Assembly: GCA_910587185.1 (NCBI GenBank)
Contig: CAJULY010000002.1
Location: 168,390-232,389 of the forward strand
DNA: 64,000 nt
Direction: 5' to 3'
From: an uncultured Muribaculaceae bacterium
Lineage (GTDB): Bacteria > Bacteroidota > Bacteroidia > Bacteroidales > Muribaculaceae
Shown: piece after piece, positions 41,548-49,792 of the stretch
Layout: each line of letters opens with the position of its first letter
Position numbering within the stretch: the stretch's first letter is position 1
Translations under genes and position numbers: made by a program
The notes under the pieces: model-generated
What the model saw: only the letters and a program-made list of their open reading frames with translations
What the model was told of the DNA's origin: nothing
Databases searched by the model: none

Positions 41548-42115
41548 AGTGACACACGGTATTTAAGTGGTTATACTGCCTTATTTTAGTTGCCAAAAGT
41601 GATTTGGCACGATGTAATTGTGAGGCTGAAGTGCTTTCTTTTATGCCGAGCAACGCTGCGATTTCCTTGTGGCTGCGGTTTTCGATGACATAAAGGTTGA
41701 AAATAGTGCGATAGCCGTCGGGGAGTTCTCTGATAAGTCGAAAAATCACTGAGGAGGTAACTGAATCGATATCAGGTTCCTCATCCGGCTGGATATCCTG
41801 ATGTGAAGAGATATCGACGAATTCAATTTTGTCATTTCGTCTGATAAATTTCAATGCTTCGTTTACCGTTATTTTTGTAAGCCAGCCTTTCAGCGAACCT
41901 TTTCCACGGTATTCGAAAGATCCGATTCCGTCAAAAATTCTCAGAAAACTCTCCTGTAGGACATCTTTCACGTCTTCGTCGTTGGGGATATAACGGGCGC
42001 AAACGGCCGAGAGATAGCGGACATAACTTGAATATACCGCTCTCATAGCCTCGCTATCGCCCCGTTGCACGAGGGAAAGAAGTCGCTGTTCGTTATCTGT
42101 TGTCGTTGCTGTCAC
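41537..42115 (-). CDS. ECF sigma factor partnered with the Dma-like protein
   Basis: This 192-residue ECF sigma factor has region 2 with ARYIPNDEDVKDVLQESFLRIF and region 2.4 around KGSLKGWLTKITVNEALK. Region 4 has ELPDGYRTIFNLYVIENRSH and the helix-turn-helix EIAALLGIKESTSASQLHRA. It overlaps the Dma-like gene by 11 bases, which couples their translation. A TAnnTTTG promoter lies upstream, with a long hairpin between it and the start codon. The partner arrangement matches Das/Dma pairs. No region-4 or C-terminal extension is present. The regulon is unknown, but the neighbouring nigD-like gene is the first candidate. Confidence 0.94.
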   Translation of the reverse strand: MTATTTDNEQRLLSLVQRGDSEAMRAVYSSYVRYLSAVCARYIPNDEDVKDVLQESFLRIFDGIGSFEYRGKGSLKGWLTKITVNEALKFIRRNDKIEFVDISSHQDIQPDEEPDIDSVTSSVIFRLIRELPDGYRTIFNLYVIENRSHKEIAALLGIKESTSASQLHRAKSLLATKIRQYNHLNTVCHYER

Positions 42116-42137
42116 CGATCGGATCGAATCGAATTAA

Positions 42138-42202
42138 CTTCCCGATAAGAGTCCGGAGGGTATTTCTTCATCAGATGAATTTCCGGACCCCTATCGGGGA
42201 AG
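42138..42202 (-). promoter_or_regulatory. Long imperfect hairpin in the 5' leader of the sigma gene
   Basis: Arms 42138-42156 (CTTCCCGATAAGAGTCCGG) and 42183-42202 pair over about 17 positions with one bulge and G-U or mismatch positions. The stem starts within a few bases of the expected transcription start, given the -7 box at 42209-42216, and ends 22 bases before the ATG. It is not followed by a T-run on the minus strand, so a leader regulatory or stabilising role fits better than a terminator. Confidence 0.55.
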
Positions 42203-42208
42203 CGTTTG

Positions 42209-42238
42209 CAAAATTACTGTTTAATTGAAACGGAGCAA
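42209..42238 (-). promoter_or_regulatory. Promoter of the sigma/Dma-like operon
   Basis: On the minus strand TTG (plus 42236-42238) is followed after 19 bases by TAATTTTG (plus 42209-42216), a full Bacteroidota promoter match. It lies between the nigD-like stop and the sigma start. The sigma operon therefore has its own housekeeping-type promoter. Confidence 0.6.
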
Positions 42239-42292
42239 TGCACGTCTCTCAATTTTTGTCAGAAATTGTCAGTATTGTTTGATTATTATGCC

Positions 42293-42988
42293 TTATTTGT
42301 TTTTAGGACGCATTTTAATCTCAAACTCAGCGGTCTTTTCTCCGGTAAATGATTTCCACTTGAGTCTAATTTTCTTTTCTGAGGAATCCATTATCGAAAG
42401 CTTGTTAAGATTAAATGCGATGAGAGCGTCGCCCCATTTTCCGTTCATATTACCCTGTGCATTATGCCGCAGTTCAAACTCGTAGGGATCTGAAGGATTT
42501 GTCCCTGAAAGAAGATTGACATAATGGGGCGTATCAGGTGATTCCCATACGGTCCTTATGCGTAAAGTCAGGTATCCGTCTTCGGCGATTGTTACCCAGT
42601 CGGGGACAATTTCGATCGGATCTTCGCCATATTCTGCCACATTGTCATCTCCGGCAATCACAACCGGAAGTTTGGTCCTGATGCTGTCGATCCAGTTTAC
42701 CTGGACATTCCGGATATTATCATTTTCGGTCGATTCAGCCGCTTCTGTATAATTCACAAGTGCCCTGACTTCTTTGGTCCCGAAAGGCGACGCGGTCACA
42801 TTCGTAGGAACAAGTTGGGTGGAATTGTCAAGCTGCATAATGAATGTGCCGTCTTCATTAGGACAGACTGTAACCAGTGCGGTCGGACGCTGAAGATCTA
42901 TAGAATCGTTATCATTAAGGCAGGAGGGGAGAATGAGTGACAGGACGCCGACAGCGGCACTTGATAAAGCAAGATAGGTTAATTTCAT
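42293..42988 (-). CDS. NigD-like lipoprotein
   Basis: The 231-residue protein has a lipoprotein signal peptide ending LILPSC with Cys23 and an acidic LNDNDS after it, a pattern linked to surface export in Bacteroidota. The mature part resembles the NigD N- and C-terminal domain pair: PTALVTVCPNEDGTFIMQLD early, VRALVNYTEAAE, WVTIAEDGYLTLRIRTVW, and the late IAFNLNKLS and KIRLKWKSF strands. NigD proteins are beta-rich and of unknown biochemical function. A NigD protein is the effector of Dma1-controlled vesiculation in B. thetaiotaomicron. Here it is 177 bases upstream of the sigma gene on the same strand, making a nigD-sigma-dma locus. Confidence 0.8.
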   Translation of the reverse strand: MKLTYLALSSAAVGVLSLILPSCLNDNDSIDLQRPTALVTVCPNEDGTFIMQLDNSTQLVPTNVTASPFGTKEVRALVNYTEAAESTENDNIRNVQVNWIDSIRTKLPVVIAGDDNVAEYGEDPIEIVPDWVTIAEDGYLTLRIRTVWESPDTPHYVNLLSGTNPSDPYEFELRHNAQGNMNGKWGDALIAFNLNKLSIMDSSEKKIRLKWKSFTGEKTAEFEIKMRPKNK

Positions 42989-43149
42989 TTTCTGTGGATT
43001 TAATTGGTTATTCTATCACTTTAAATCCTATGTTTCGAAAATCTTGCATGGATATTTTATGATTTTACATTTATTAATATAATTTCTCCCATCGTTAAAT
43101 AAAAATACTGTTATCAATGAAGCAATATACGATATTTTACTAACAAATG

Positions 43150-43177
43150 TTGCTAATCTAAAAAAACATTAATTTTG
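43150..43177 (+). promoter_or_regulatory. Promoter of the large outer-membrane barrel gene
   Basis: TTG at 43150-43152 and TAATTTTG at 43170-43177 (17-base spacing) form a good promoter 65 bases before the ATG at 43243. The intergenic region is shared with the divergent nigD-like gene, for which no clear box was seen. Confidence 0.58.
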
Positions 43178-43242
43178 TAACGAATGTCAACAGACTGACG
43201 CCAATTATTTAAAGATATAAAAATATGATTTATTCCAATTGT

Positions 43243-46107
43243 ATGAAAAGGATAATTATAACATTGCTGTTTTGTGTATCAGTGGCTTTTATAACGCATG
43301 CACAGGATAAAGTATTGCTTCAGGGGCGCGTTTTTGACACATTTATGCATGAGCCTATCGAATATGCGACAATACATGTGTATCATCTCCCGGACAGCGC
43401 TCTGTTGGGAAATTGTGTTTCAGATATATGGGAGGGCCAACCTGACGGTTCTGTAAAAAACTATACGGGAGATTTCTATGTATGGATTCCGCGAGAAGGC
43501 AAATGCGCGGTAAAAATATCAGCGACAGGATTCGAGACAATATGGAAAACTATCGACACGGATTCACTGGCTAAGCGTGAAATCCGTATGGATTTAGGCT
43601 CATTCTACATGAGGCCTCCGGGACGAAATCTCGATGAAGTCGTTGTCACCGCATCTAAAATTAAATTTTACAATAGGGGAGACACCATAGTATATAACGC
43701 AGATGCTTTCAAACTCACCGAAGGGAGCATGCTTGACGCTCTCATTGAGCAGTTGCCGGGAGTTGAACTAAGAGATGACGGTGCTATCTTCGTTCAGGGA
43801 CGTTATGTTGAATCATTGTTGCTCAACGGGAAGGAATTTCTCGGAAACAACAATCAGCTCCTTCTGTCGAACCTCCCGTCATATACCGTTAAAAATGTTC
43901 AGGTTTATGACAAGCTCGGACATGCGAGTGAACTTGCAGGCGCTAATCTTGGAGATTCGCAATATGTGATGGATGTCAAGCTTAAGAAAGAGTACATGGT
44001 TGGGATGAACCTGAATGCCGAAGCGGGAATTGGAAGCGACAACCGTCATCTCGGACGTCTGTTCGCTATGGGCTTCACGCCTAACAACCAGTATATGGCT
44101 TATTTCAATGTGAATAATCTGAACGATAGCCGCAAGCCGGGTCAGAGCGGCTCATGGACACCGGAGACAATGCCGACCGGTGTCTTGCGTACGATGATGG
44201 GTGGTTTCGATTACAGCGTTAAAACCAGAAACCAAAAGTGGGAAATTACCGGTAATGCCAACGCGACACGCACAAGAGAGCAGGACGGCACGGACCGGAT
44301 ACAGACAAATTATCTCGTTGACCGGAATACTTACAGCTATTCATTTGCCCGCGAGCTCAACCGAATGCTCTTGCTAAATACTTCCCATAGGACATATTGG
44401 AAACAGAGCAAACGGACAAGTCTGCAGATTAACCCTAACTTCACTTACCGGACCTGGAACCGAAGCGACAACAACATCAGCGCTACATTCAACCGGGAGT
44501 ACAATAATGTCACGACATCTTTCATAGAGGGCATATATTCAGGCGAAAACGATGAAATTCTAAAGTCTATGTTGAACCGCGAGCTATCCGGTTCACGCAG
44601 CAAAGGCCATTCTTTAAATTCAGGACTCAGTATGGCTCAGAGAATATCGTTTGGAGGAGATGTCATTACCTTCCGACTGACCGGCGACTACAATAGCCGT
44701 CGCGAAAATCGCGACAATGCATATAATCTTCGCTTTCAGAACGATCCTGACCAATCCTCTTCAAGATTACAACAGTTCAAGAACAGGCCTGACTTCAACC
44801 ATAAGGAGGGAGGGGAGGTAGAATACTGGTATCGCATCAACTCGTCAATGGCCACGATGCTCAGCTACGGTTACACCCACACTTACAGCAAGGCATCCTC
44901 TATGCTTCACTATCTTGAGGATCAGTCGAAAGTAGAAGACTTTCTGCTCGGCCATCTCCCGTCCTCAACCGAAACTTTTATGTTTGATCCATCAAACAGT
45001 TTCATAAGCCGCGAGACCGGTCAGCTTCACAGATTCAATTTCGAGTTCAATTTATCGAACACCCACTGGTGGTTGAATTTCCGTCTCCCCATGACGTTGG
45101 CCCATCGCGAACTGAGGTATGACCGCGGCGACATTCATGCTCTGGTAAAGAAAAACAGATTCCTTTTCAATGAGGCTTATCCATTTCTGCAATGGAGAAA
45201 CAAAAGACATCATGTCACGCTGAACTGGAAAATCAAAACGATAGAACCTGTAATAACAACCCTCGTAGATTATCTGGATACTACGAATCCGCTATATATC
45301 GTGCGGGGAAATCCCGATCTGAAAAACGCCACGCAGATTAATACAAGCATTACATATTCGAATGAGGATGAAGACGGCGGACCCGGCGGAAACTACAGCA
45401 GCGCGACATTAAGTTACGGTTATCTCGGTAATGGAATCTCGATGGTGTCAAACTACGATACGACAACCGGAATACGTCGGTCAACATATATGAATGTAAA
45501 TGGCAACTGGGATGCATCGGTCTCGGGATTGATCATACGCCATCTGAATAGATTTGACCTGAACACGCGTCTTGCGCTGTCGCACGTGACAAGCGTGGAC
45601 CTTATAGGACAGAATAACTCCGATTTTACCCGAAGCAAAGTGTTTGACAACAGCGTTACATACAAGCTGAATTGCACTTATTCCTATTCACCTGTCAAGC
45701 TTGGTATTGATTTCCTCGGTTCATTCAATCGCTTCACCTCAAATCTTGCCGATTTCACCGCGCAGAACACCTGGAACTTCAAAACAGGCCTTAACGGAGT
45801 AATTTCTCTGCCTGCAAATTTCCAGCTGTCAGCCGACCTAACGATGTATAACCGTAGAGGATACACGGATGATGCTCTTAACACGAACAATTTTGTCCTG
45901 AACGCGCGTCTGTCAAAAAGCATCCTTAAAGGCTCTCTCATATTTATGCTTGACGGCTATGATATTCTCCATGATCTAAGCAACGTTTCCTATACGGTAA
46001 ACGCCCAAGGACGCACAGAAACATATCGCACTGTCCTTCCGCGCTACTTCATGTTTCACGTACAATGGCGCTTGAACCATACACCCAAACGCCGCATGCG
46101 CAAATAA
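43243..46107 (+). CDS. Large outer-membrane barrel protein, TonB-receptor-like (OMP_b-brl_3 type)
   Basis: From the ATG at 43243 (MKRIIITLLF) the protein is 954 residues; the frame is open from 43225. A signal peptide ends near THAQD. A carboxypeptidase-regulatory-like domain follows (LQGRVFDTFMHEPIEYATI), with a DEVVVTASKIKFYNRGDTIV motif near 138 that begins the plug (LDALIEQLPGVELRDDGAIF, LLLNGKEFLG). The remaining ~700 residues are barrel strands, with NPLYIVRGNPDLKNA typical of the beta-barrel family 3 group. It has a TonB-box-like start but no SusD partner nearby. It is divergent from the nigD-like gene. Substrate unknown. Confidence 0.86.
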   Translation: MKRIIITLLFCVSVAFITHAQDKVLLQGRVFDTFMHEPIEYATIHVYHLPDSALLGNCVSDIWEGQPDGSVKNYTGDFYVWIPREGKCAVKISATGFETIWKTIDTDSLAKREIRMDLGSFYMRPPGRNLDEVVVTASKIKFYNRGDTIVYNADAFKLTEGSMLDALIEQLPGVELRDDGAIFVQGRYVESLLLNGKEFLGNNNQLLLSNLPSYTVKNVQVYDKLGHASELAGANLGDSQYVMDVKLKKEYMVGMNLNAEAGIGSDNRHLGRLFAMGFTPNNQYMAYFNVNNLNDSRKPGQSGSWTPETMPTGVLRTMMGGFDYSVKTRNQKWEITGNANATRTREQDGTDRIQTNYLVDRNTYSYSFARELNRMLLLNTSHRTYWKQSKRTSLQINPNFTYRTWNRSDNNISATFNREYNNVTTSFIEGIYSGENDEILKSMLNRELSGSRSKGHSLNSGLSMAQRISFGGDVITFRLTGDYNSRRENRDNAYNLRFQNDPDQSSSRLQQFKNRPDFNHKEGGEVEYWYRINSSMATMLSYGYTHTYSKASSMLHYLEDQSKVEDFLLGHLPSSTETFMFDPSNSFISRETGQLHRFNFEFNLSNTHWWLNFRLPMTLAHRELRYDRGDIHALVKKNRFLFNEAYPFLQWRNKRHHVTLNWKIKTIEPVITTLVDYLDTTNPLYIVRGNPDLKNATQINTSITYSNEDEDGGPGGNYSSATLSYGYLGNGISMVSNYDTTTGIRRSTYMNVNGNWDASVSGLIIRHLNRFDLNTRLALSHVTSVDLIGQNNSDFTRSKVFDNSVTYKLNCTYSYSPVKLGIDFLGSFNRFTSNLADFTAQNTWNFKTGLNGVISLPANFQLSADLTMYNRRGYTDDALNTNNFVLNARLSKSILKGSLIFMLDGYDILHDLSNVSYTVNAQGRTETYRTVLPRYFMFHVQWRLNHTPKRRMRK

Positions 46108-46133
46108 ACAACGTTCCAGGAGACCTATAAACG

Positions 46134-46167
46134 AAAGAGGTCCGCCACTTTGTTGACGGACCTCTTT
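46134..46167 (+). terminator. Terminator of the outer-membrane barrel gene
   Basis: An 11-bp perfect stem (AAAGAGGTCCG at 46134-46144, CGGACCTCTTT at 46157-46167) with a 12-base loop and a T-rich 3' side lies 27 bases after the stop codon. Confidence 0.78.
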
Positions 46168-46219
46168 TCATTGGGAATGTCTTTGTAATTATGATTTTGT
46201 CCTAAAAACGATTTCGACA

Positions 46220-46771
46220 TCATTCGGGCTCATAGCCTTCATAGTAGTATGACTGTTCAAGACCATGGAAAGCAACGTCGCGATCATCAGTCTCGGTTGT
46301 CATGGCATTTTGCAGAAGATATCGGAGTTCAAGGTCATTGATCGGAGATCGTTCCATAGCTTGCATATAGACTTCACGTGATATTTTCCGCCAGTCGATG
46401 ACTTTCCAGAGAGTACGTCGTAGCATCATGTCAAGCCAGATTCGAGTAGTACGTCCATTGCCCTCCATGAAAGGGTGAGCAATGTTCATCTCCACATATT
46501 TGGCAACAATTTCCTCAAATGAATTTTCAGGCATTTTCTCTATAGCCTCAAGTGCGGGAAGAAGATAAAGAGAATTGGCAAATCGAAAGCCACCTCTGGA
46601 TATGTTCAACTTACGGATTTCGCCTGCAAAAGAATATAGTCCGTCAAATAAAGCATGATGAACAGCTCGGAGGCCCGCTGTAGTTCCAACCTCTATGTCA
46701 TATACTTTCCCTGACAAAAAAAGCTTTTTCGCTTTTTCAATACTTTGCCGGTCAATTTCGTTCCGGGTCAT
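46220..46771 (-). CDS. Class III Fic-family AMP transferase with built-in inhibitory motif
   Basis: The 183-residue protein is a single Fic domain. The catalytic loop HPFMEGNGRTTRIW near residue 100 matches HPFx[D/E]GNGRxxR, with the active-site His. The C-terminus holds GLEQSYYYEGY, which fits the inhibitory [S/T]xxxE[G/N] motif (Ser174, Glu178, Gly179). A C-terminal inhibitory helix defines class III Fic proteins such as NmFic of Neisseria, which AMPylates DNA gyrase GyrB once oligomer and inhibition are released. The flap (FRFANSLYL) and the YSFAGEIRKLNIS segment are also typical. There is no separate antitoxin gene, as expected for class III. Target is inferred. Confidence 0.93.
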   Translation of the reverse strand: MTRNEIDRQSIEKAKKLFLSGKVYDIEVGTTAGLRAVHHALFDGLYSFAGEIRKLNISRGGFRFANSLYLLPALEAIEKMPENSFEEIVAKYVEMNIAHPFMEGNGRTTRIWLDMMLRRTLWKVIDWRKISREVYMQAMERSPINDLELRYLLQNAMTTETDDRDVAFHGLEQSYYYEGYEPE

Positions 46772-46779
46772 AAAATCAA

Positions 46780-46820
46780 AATTAAAAGGCCGTGATACCG
46801 ATTGGTGATATCACGGCCTT
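46780..46820 (-). terminator. Intrinsic terminator of ppdK
   Basis: An 11-bp perfect stem (AAGGCCGTGAT at 46786-46796, ATCACGGCCTT at 46810-46820) is followed on the minus strand by TTAATTTT. It lies 25 bases after the ppdK stop and directly upstream of the Fic start. Confidence 0.85.
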
Positions 46821-46845
46821 ATTTATTCCGGATTAATCGTAAAGA

Positions 46846-49560
46846 TTAGTCTTCTATTGCAGCCTGCGCCGCAGCTACACGGGCGATGGGCACACGGAAG
46901 GGTGAGCAGCTCACGTAGTTCATGCCGAGTTTAGCGCAGAACTTAACGGAAGAAGGTTCACCGCCATGTTCGCCGCAGATGCCGACTTTGAGTTCAGGCT
47001 TGGTTGCACGGCCTTTTTCAACGCCCATCTTGACGAGCTGGCCAACGCCTTCCTGATCGAGAACTTCGAAGGGATCGGTCTTGATGATGCCGTGTTCCTT
47101 ATAGAACTTGAGGAACTTGGGAGCGTCGTCGCGAGAGAAACCGAAGGTCATCTGGGTAAGGTCATTAGTACCGAACGAGAAGAAATCGGCTACGGTTGCG
47201 ATCTGATCGGCGCAGAGGGCTGCACGGGGAACCTCGATCATGGTGCCGACCTTGTAGTTAACGTTTGTGCCTTTTTCCTCGAATACCTTGGCTGCAGTGA
47301 TGTTGATCACGTTGGCCTGATGCTGGATTTCTTTGAGTGAACCAACAAGAGGTATCATGATTTCAGGATGAACGTCGATTCCGCGGTTCTTGCAGGCGAT
47401 AGCGGCCTCGATGATGGCACGGGTCTGCATTTCGGTGATTTCAGGGTAGGTGATACCGAGACGGCATCCACGGTGACCGAGCATCGGGTTGAATTCCTCG
47501 AGGCTGTCAACCTTAGCCTTAACTTCTTCGAGGGAAAGACCCATTTCTGAAGCAAGTTCTTTCTGGGTTGCAGTCTGATGAGGAACGAATTCATGCAAAG
47601 GAGGATCGAGCAGACGGATGGTCACTCCGTAACCGTCCATTGCTTCGAAGATGCCCTCGAAGTCTCCGCGCTGCATCGGGAGAAGCTTGGCGAGAGCCAC
47701 GCGACGGCCTTCGACATCGCTTGAAAGAATCATTTCGCGAACGGCCTTGATGCGGTCGCCTTCGAAGAACATGTGCTCTGTGCGGCAAAGACCGATACCC
47801 TGAGCGCCGAAGTGGCGTGCCTGCTTGGCGTCGCGGGGTGAGTCAGCGTTGGTACGCACGAGAGTGTGGGTATATTTGGCAGCGAGGTTCATGATTGCGC
47901 CGAAGTCACCGTCGAGTTCGGGTTCGGTTGTCGGAACCTGGCCTTCGTAAACATCACCGGTAGAACCGTTGAGTGAGATCCAGTCGCCTTCCTTGAAAGT
48001 CTTGCCACCGCATGAAAGGGTCTTTTCCTTGTAGTCGATGCGGATTTCACCGGCACCGGATACACAGCATTTACCCATACCGCGTGCAACCACAGCAGCG
48101 TGTGAGGTCATACCGCCACGCATGGTCAGGATACCCTGAGCCACGGCCATACCGCGAAGGTCCTCGGGAGAGGTCTCGATGCGGACAAGGACAACTTTTT
48201 TCTTCTTTTCAGCCCAAGCTTCAGCTTCCTCAGCATCAAACACGATCTGACCTGTTGCGGCACCGGGAGAAGCAGGAAGACCTTTAGCTACTACATGGGC
48301 GCGCTTGAGGGCAGCTTTGTCAAATACCGGGTGGAGAAGTTCGTCGAGTTTCTGAGGCTCCATGCGGAGGAGGGCAGTCTTCTCGTCGATTTCACCTGCA
48401 CGAAGAAGATCCATGGCGATTTTTACCATAGCGGCGCCGGTACGCTTGCCGTTACGGGTCTGAAGCATCCAGAGTTTGCCATCCTGAATGGTGAACTCCA
48501 TATCCTGCATATCCTTGTAGTAGTCTTCAAGGCGGTTGGCGATGGCGATCAGCTCGGCAGCGCATACAGGCATAGATTCTTCAAGTGAAGGATATTTTGA
48601 AGCACGTTCCTCTTCGCTGATGCCCTGAAGGGCTGCCCAGCGGCGAGAACCTTCAACAGTGATCTGCTGGGGTGTGCGGATACCGGCTACGACATCCTCA
48701 CCCTGAGCGTTGATCAGATATTCACCGTTGAAAATGTTTTCACCGGTGGCTGCATCGCGGCTGAAAGCGACACCAGTTGCGGAGTTGTTACCCATGTTGC
48801 CATATACCATAGCCTGAACGTTGACGGCAGTTCCCCATTCTTCGGGAATCTGGTTCATTCGACGGTAGATGATGGCGCGTTCGTTCATCCAGCTGTCAAA
48901 TACGGCGCAGATACCACCCCAGAGCTGTTCCCATGCGCTGTCGGGGAAATCTTTGCCGGTATATTCCTTGACGGCGGCCTTGAAAAGCTTCACGAGGTTC
49001 TTGAGATCCTCGACATCGAGTTCTGTATCAAGTTTGACACCTTTTTCTTCCTTGACTTTGTCCATTATTTCCTCAAACGGATCAATGTCTTCCTTGCTCT
49101 TGGGCTTCATGCCGAGAACCACGTCACCATACATCTGCACGAAACGGCGGTAGCTGTCCCATGCAAAACGGGGATTACCGCTTTTTTCTGCAAGCGAGGC
49201 AACGGTGGCGTCGTTCATACCGAGGTTAAGGACGGTGTCCATCATGCCGGGCATTGAAGCGCGGGCGCCTGAACGAACAGAAACGAGAAGGGGATTCTTG
49301 GGGTCGTCGAATTTGCAACCGGTCAGACTCTCAACGTGTGCTATGGCAGCTTTGACATCGGCGTCAAGGCGTTTTACCACTTCATCACGACCGTATTGCG
49401 TATATTCGGTGCAGACTTCCGTCGTAATTGTGAAACCGGGAGGCACAGGCATGCCTAAGAGATTCATTTCGGCGAGGTTCGCACCTTTACCGCCAAGGAG
49501 ATTGCGCATCGAAGCATTTCCTTCGGCTTTTCCATCTCCAAACGTGTAAACTCTTTTCAT
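46846..49560 (-). CDS. ppdK: Pyruvate, phosphate dikinase
   Basis: The 904-residue enzyme has all three domains. The N-terminal ATP-grasp begins VYTFGDGKAEG with GGKGANLAEM. The central phosphohistidine domain has GGMTSHAAVVARGMGKCCVSG near 485 (catalytic His in TSHA). The C-terminal TIM barrel has LCRTEHMFFEGDRI, a RLLDPPLHEF segment, FFSFGTNDLTQMTFGFSRDD and GICGEHGGEPSS with the catalytic Cys. It interconverts pyruvate plus ATP and phosphate with PEP, AMP and PPi in central metabolism. The gene is monocistronic, with its own terminator and a candidate promoter. Confidence 0.98.
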   Translation of the reverse strand: MKRVYTFGDGKAEGNASMRNLLGGKGANLAEMNLLGMPVPPGFTITTEVCTEYTQYGRDEVVKRLDADVKAAIAHVESLTGCKFDDPKNPLLVSVRSGARASMPGMMDTVLNLGMNDATVASLAEKSGNPRFAWDSYRRFVQMYGDVVLGMKPKSKEDIDPFEEIMDKVKEEKGVKLDTELDVEDLKNLVKLFKAAVKEYTGKDFPDSAWEQLWGGICAVFDSWMNERAIIYRRMNQIPEEWGTAVNVQAMVYGNMGNNSATGVAFSRDAATGENIFNGEYLINAQGEDVVAGIRTPQQITVEGSRRWAALQGISEEERASKYPSLEESMPVCAAELIAIANRLEDYYKDMQDMEFTIQDGKLWMLQTRNGKRTGAAMVKIAMDLLRAGEIDEKTALLRMEPQKLDELLHPVFDKAALKRAHVVAKGLPASPGAATGQIVFDAEEAEAWAEKKKKVVLVRIETSPEDLRGMAVAQGILTMRGGMTSHAAVVARGMGKCCVSGAGEIRIDYKEKTLSCGGKTFKEGDWISLNGSTGDVYEGQVPTTEPELDGDFGAIMNLAAKYTHTLVRTNADSPRDAKQARHFGAQGIGLCRTEHMFFEGDRIKAVREMILSSDVEGRRVALAKLLPMQRGDFEGIFEAMDGYGVTIRLLDPPLHEFVPHQTATQKELASEMGLSLEEVKAKVDSLEEFNPMLGHRGCRLGITYPEITEMQTRAIIEAAIACKNRGIDVHPEIMIPLVGSLKEIQHQANVINITAAKVFEEKGTNVNYKVGTMIEVPRAALCADQIATVADFFSFGTNDLTQMTFGFSRDDAPKFLKFYKEHGIIKTDPFEVLDQEGVGQLVKMGVEKGRATKPELKVGICGEHGGEPSSVKFCAKLGMNYVSCSPFRVPIARVAAAQAAIED

Positions 49561-49647
49561 TTGAAAAATTTAGTAGAATTAGTTTATGAGAATTATCTAT
49601 GTTTTTTCTATTTTGAATTTCGGTTAACCAAATAAAAGGTTGTGATG

Positions 49648-49655
49648 CAAATTTA
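49648..49655 (-). promoter_or_regulatory. -7 box for ppdK
   Basis: The minus strand reads TAAATTTG, an exact TAnnTTTG match, 88 bases upstream of the ppdK ATG. No clear -33 element follows. Confidence 0.45.
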
Positions 49656-49704
49656 ATATATTTATATTATATTGTGAAATTATTCCGACAAAATTTATGA
49701 GAAA

Positions 49705-49737
49705 TTGGCCATGTTTGGGTTTTATTAAGTAGCTTTG
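49705..49737 (+). promoter_or_regulatory. Promoter of rlmD
   Basis: TTGG starting at 49705 and TAGCTTTG at 49730-49737 form a -33/-7 pair, 56 bases before the rlmD ATG. Confidence 0.58.
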
Positions 49738-49792
49738 CAAATAAATTCATAAATAGATTGGGCGTGTCCCTCATAAATATACAAAACTTAAA

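Noticed and set aside
46777..46784. TAATTTTG on the minus strand as a promoter of the Fic gene
   Set aside because: It coincides with the T-rich end of the ppdK terminator and lies only five bases before the start codon, so it is probably a chance match.
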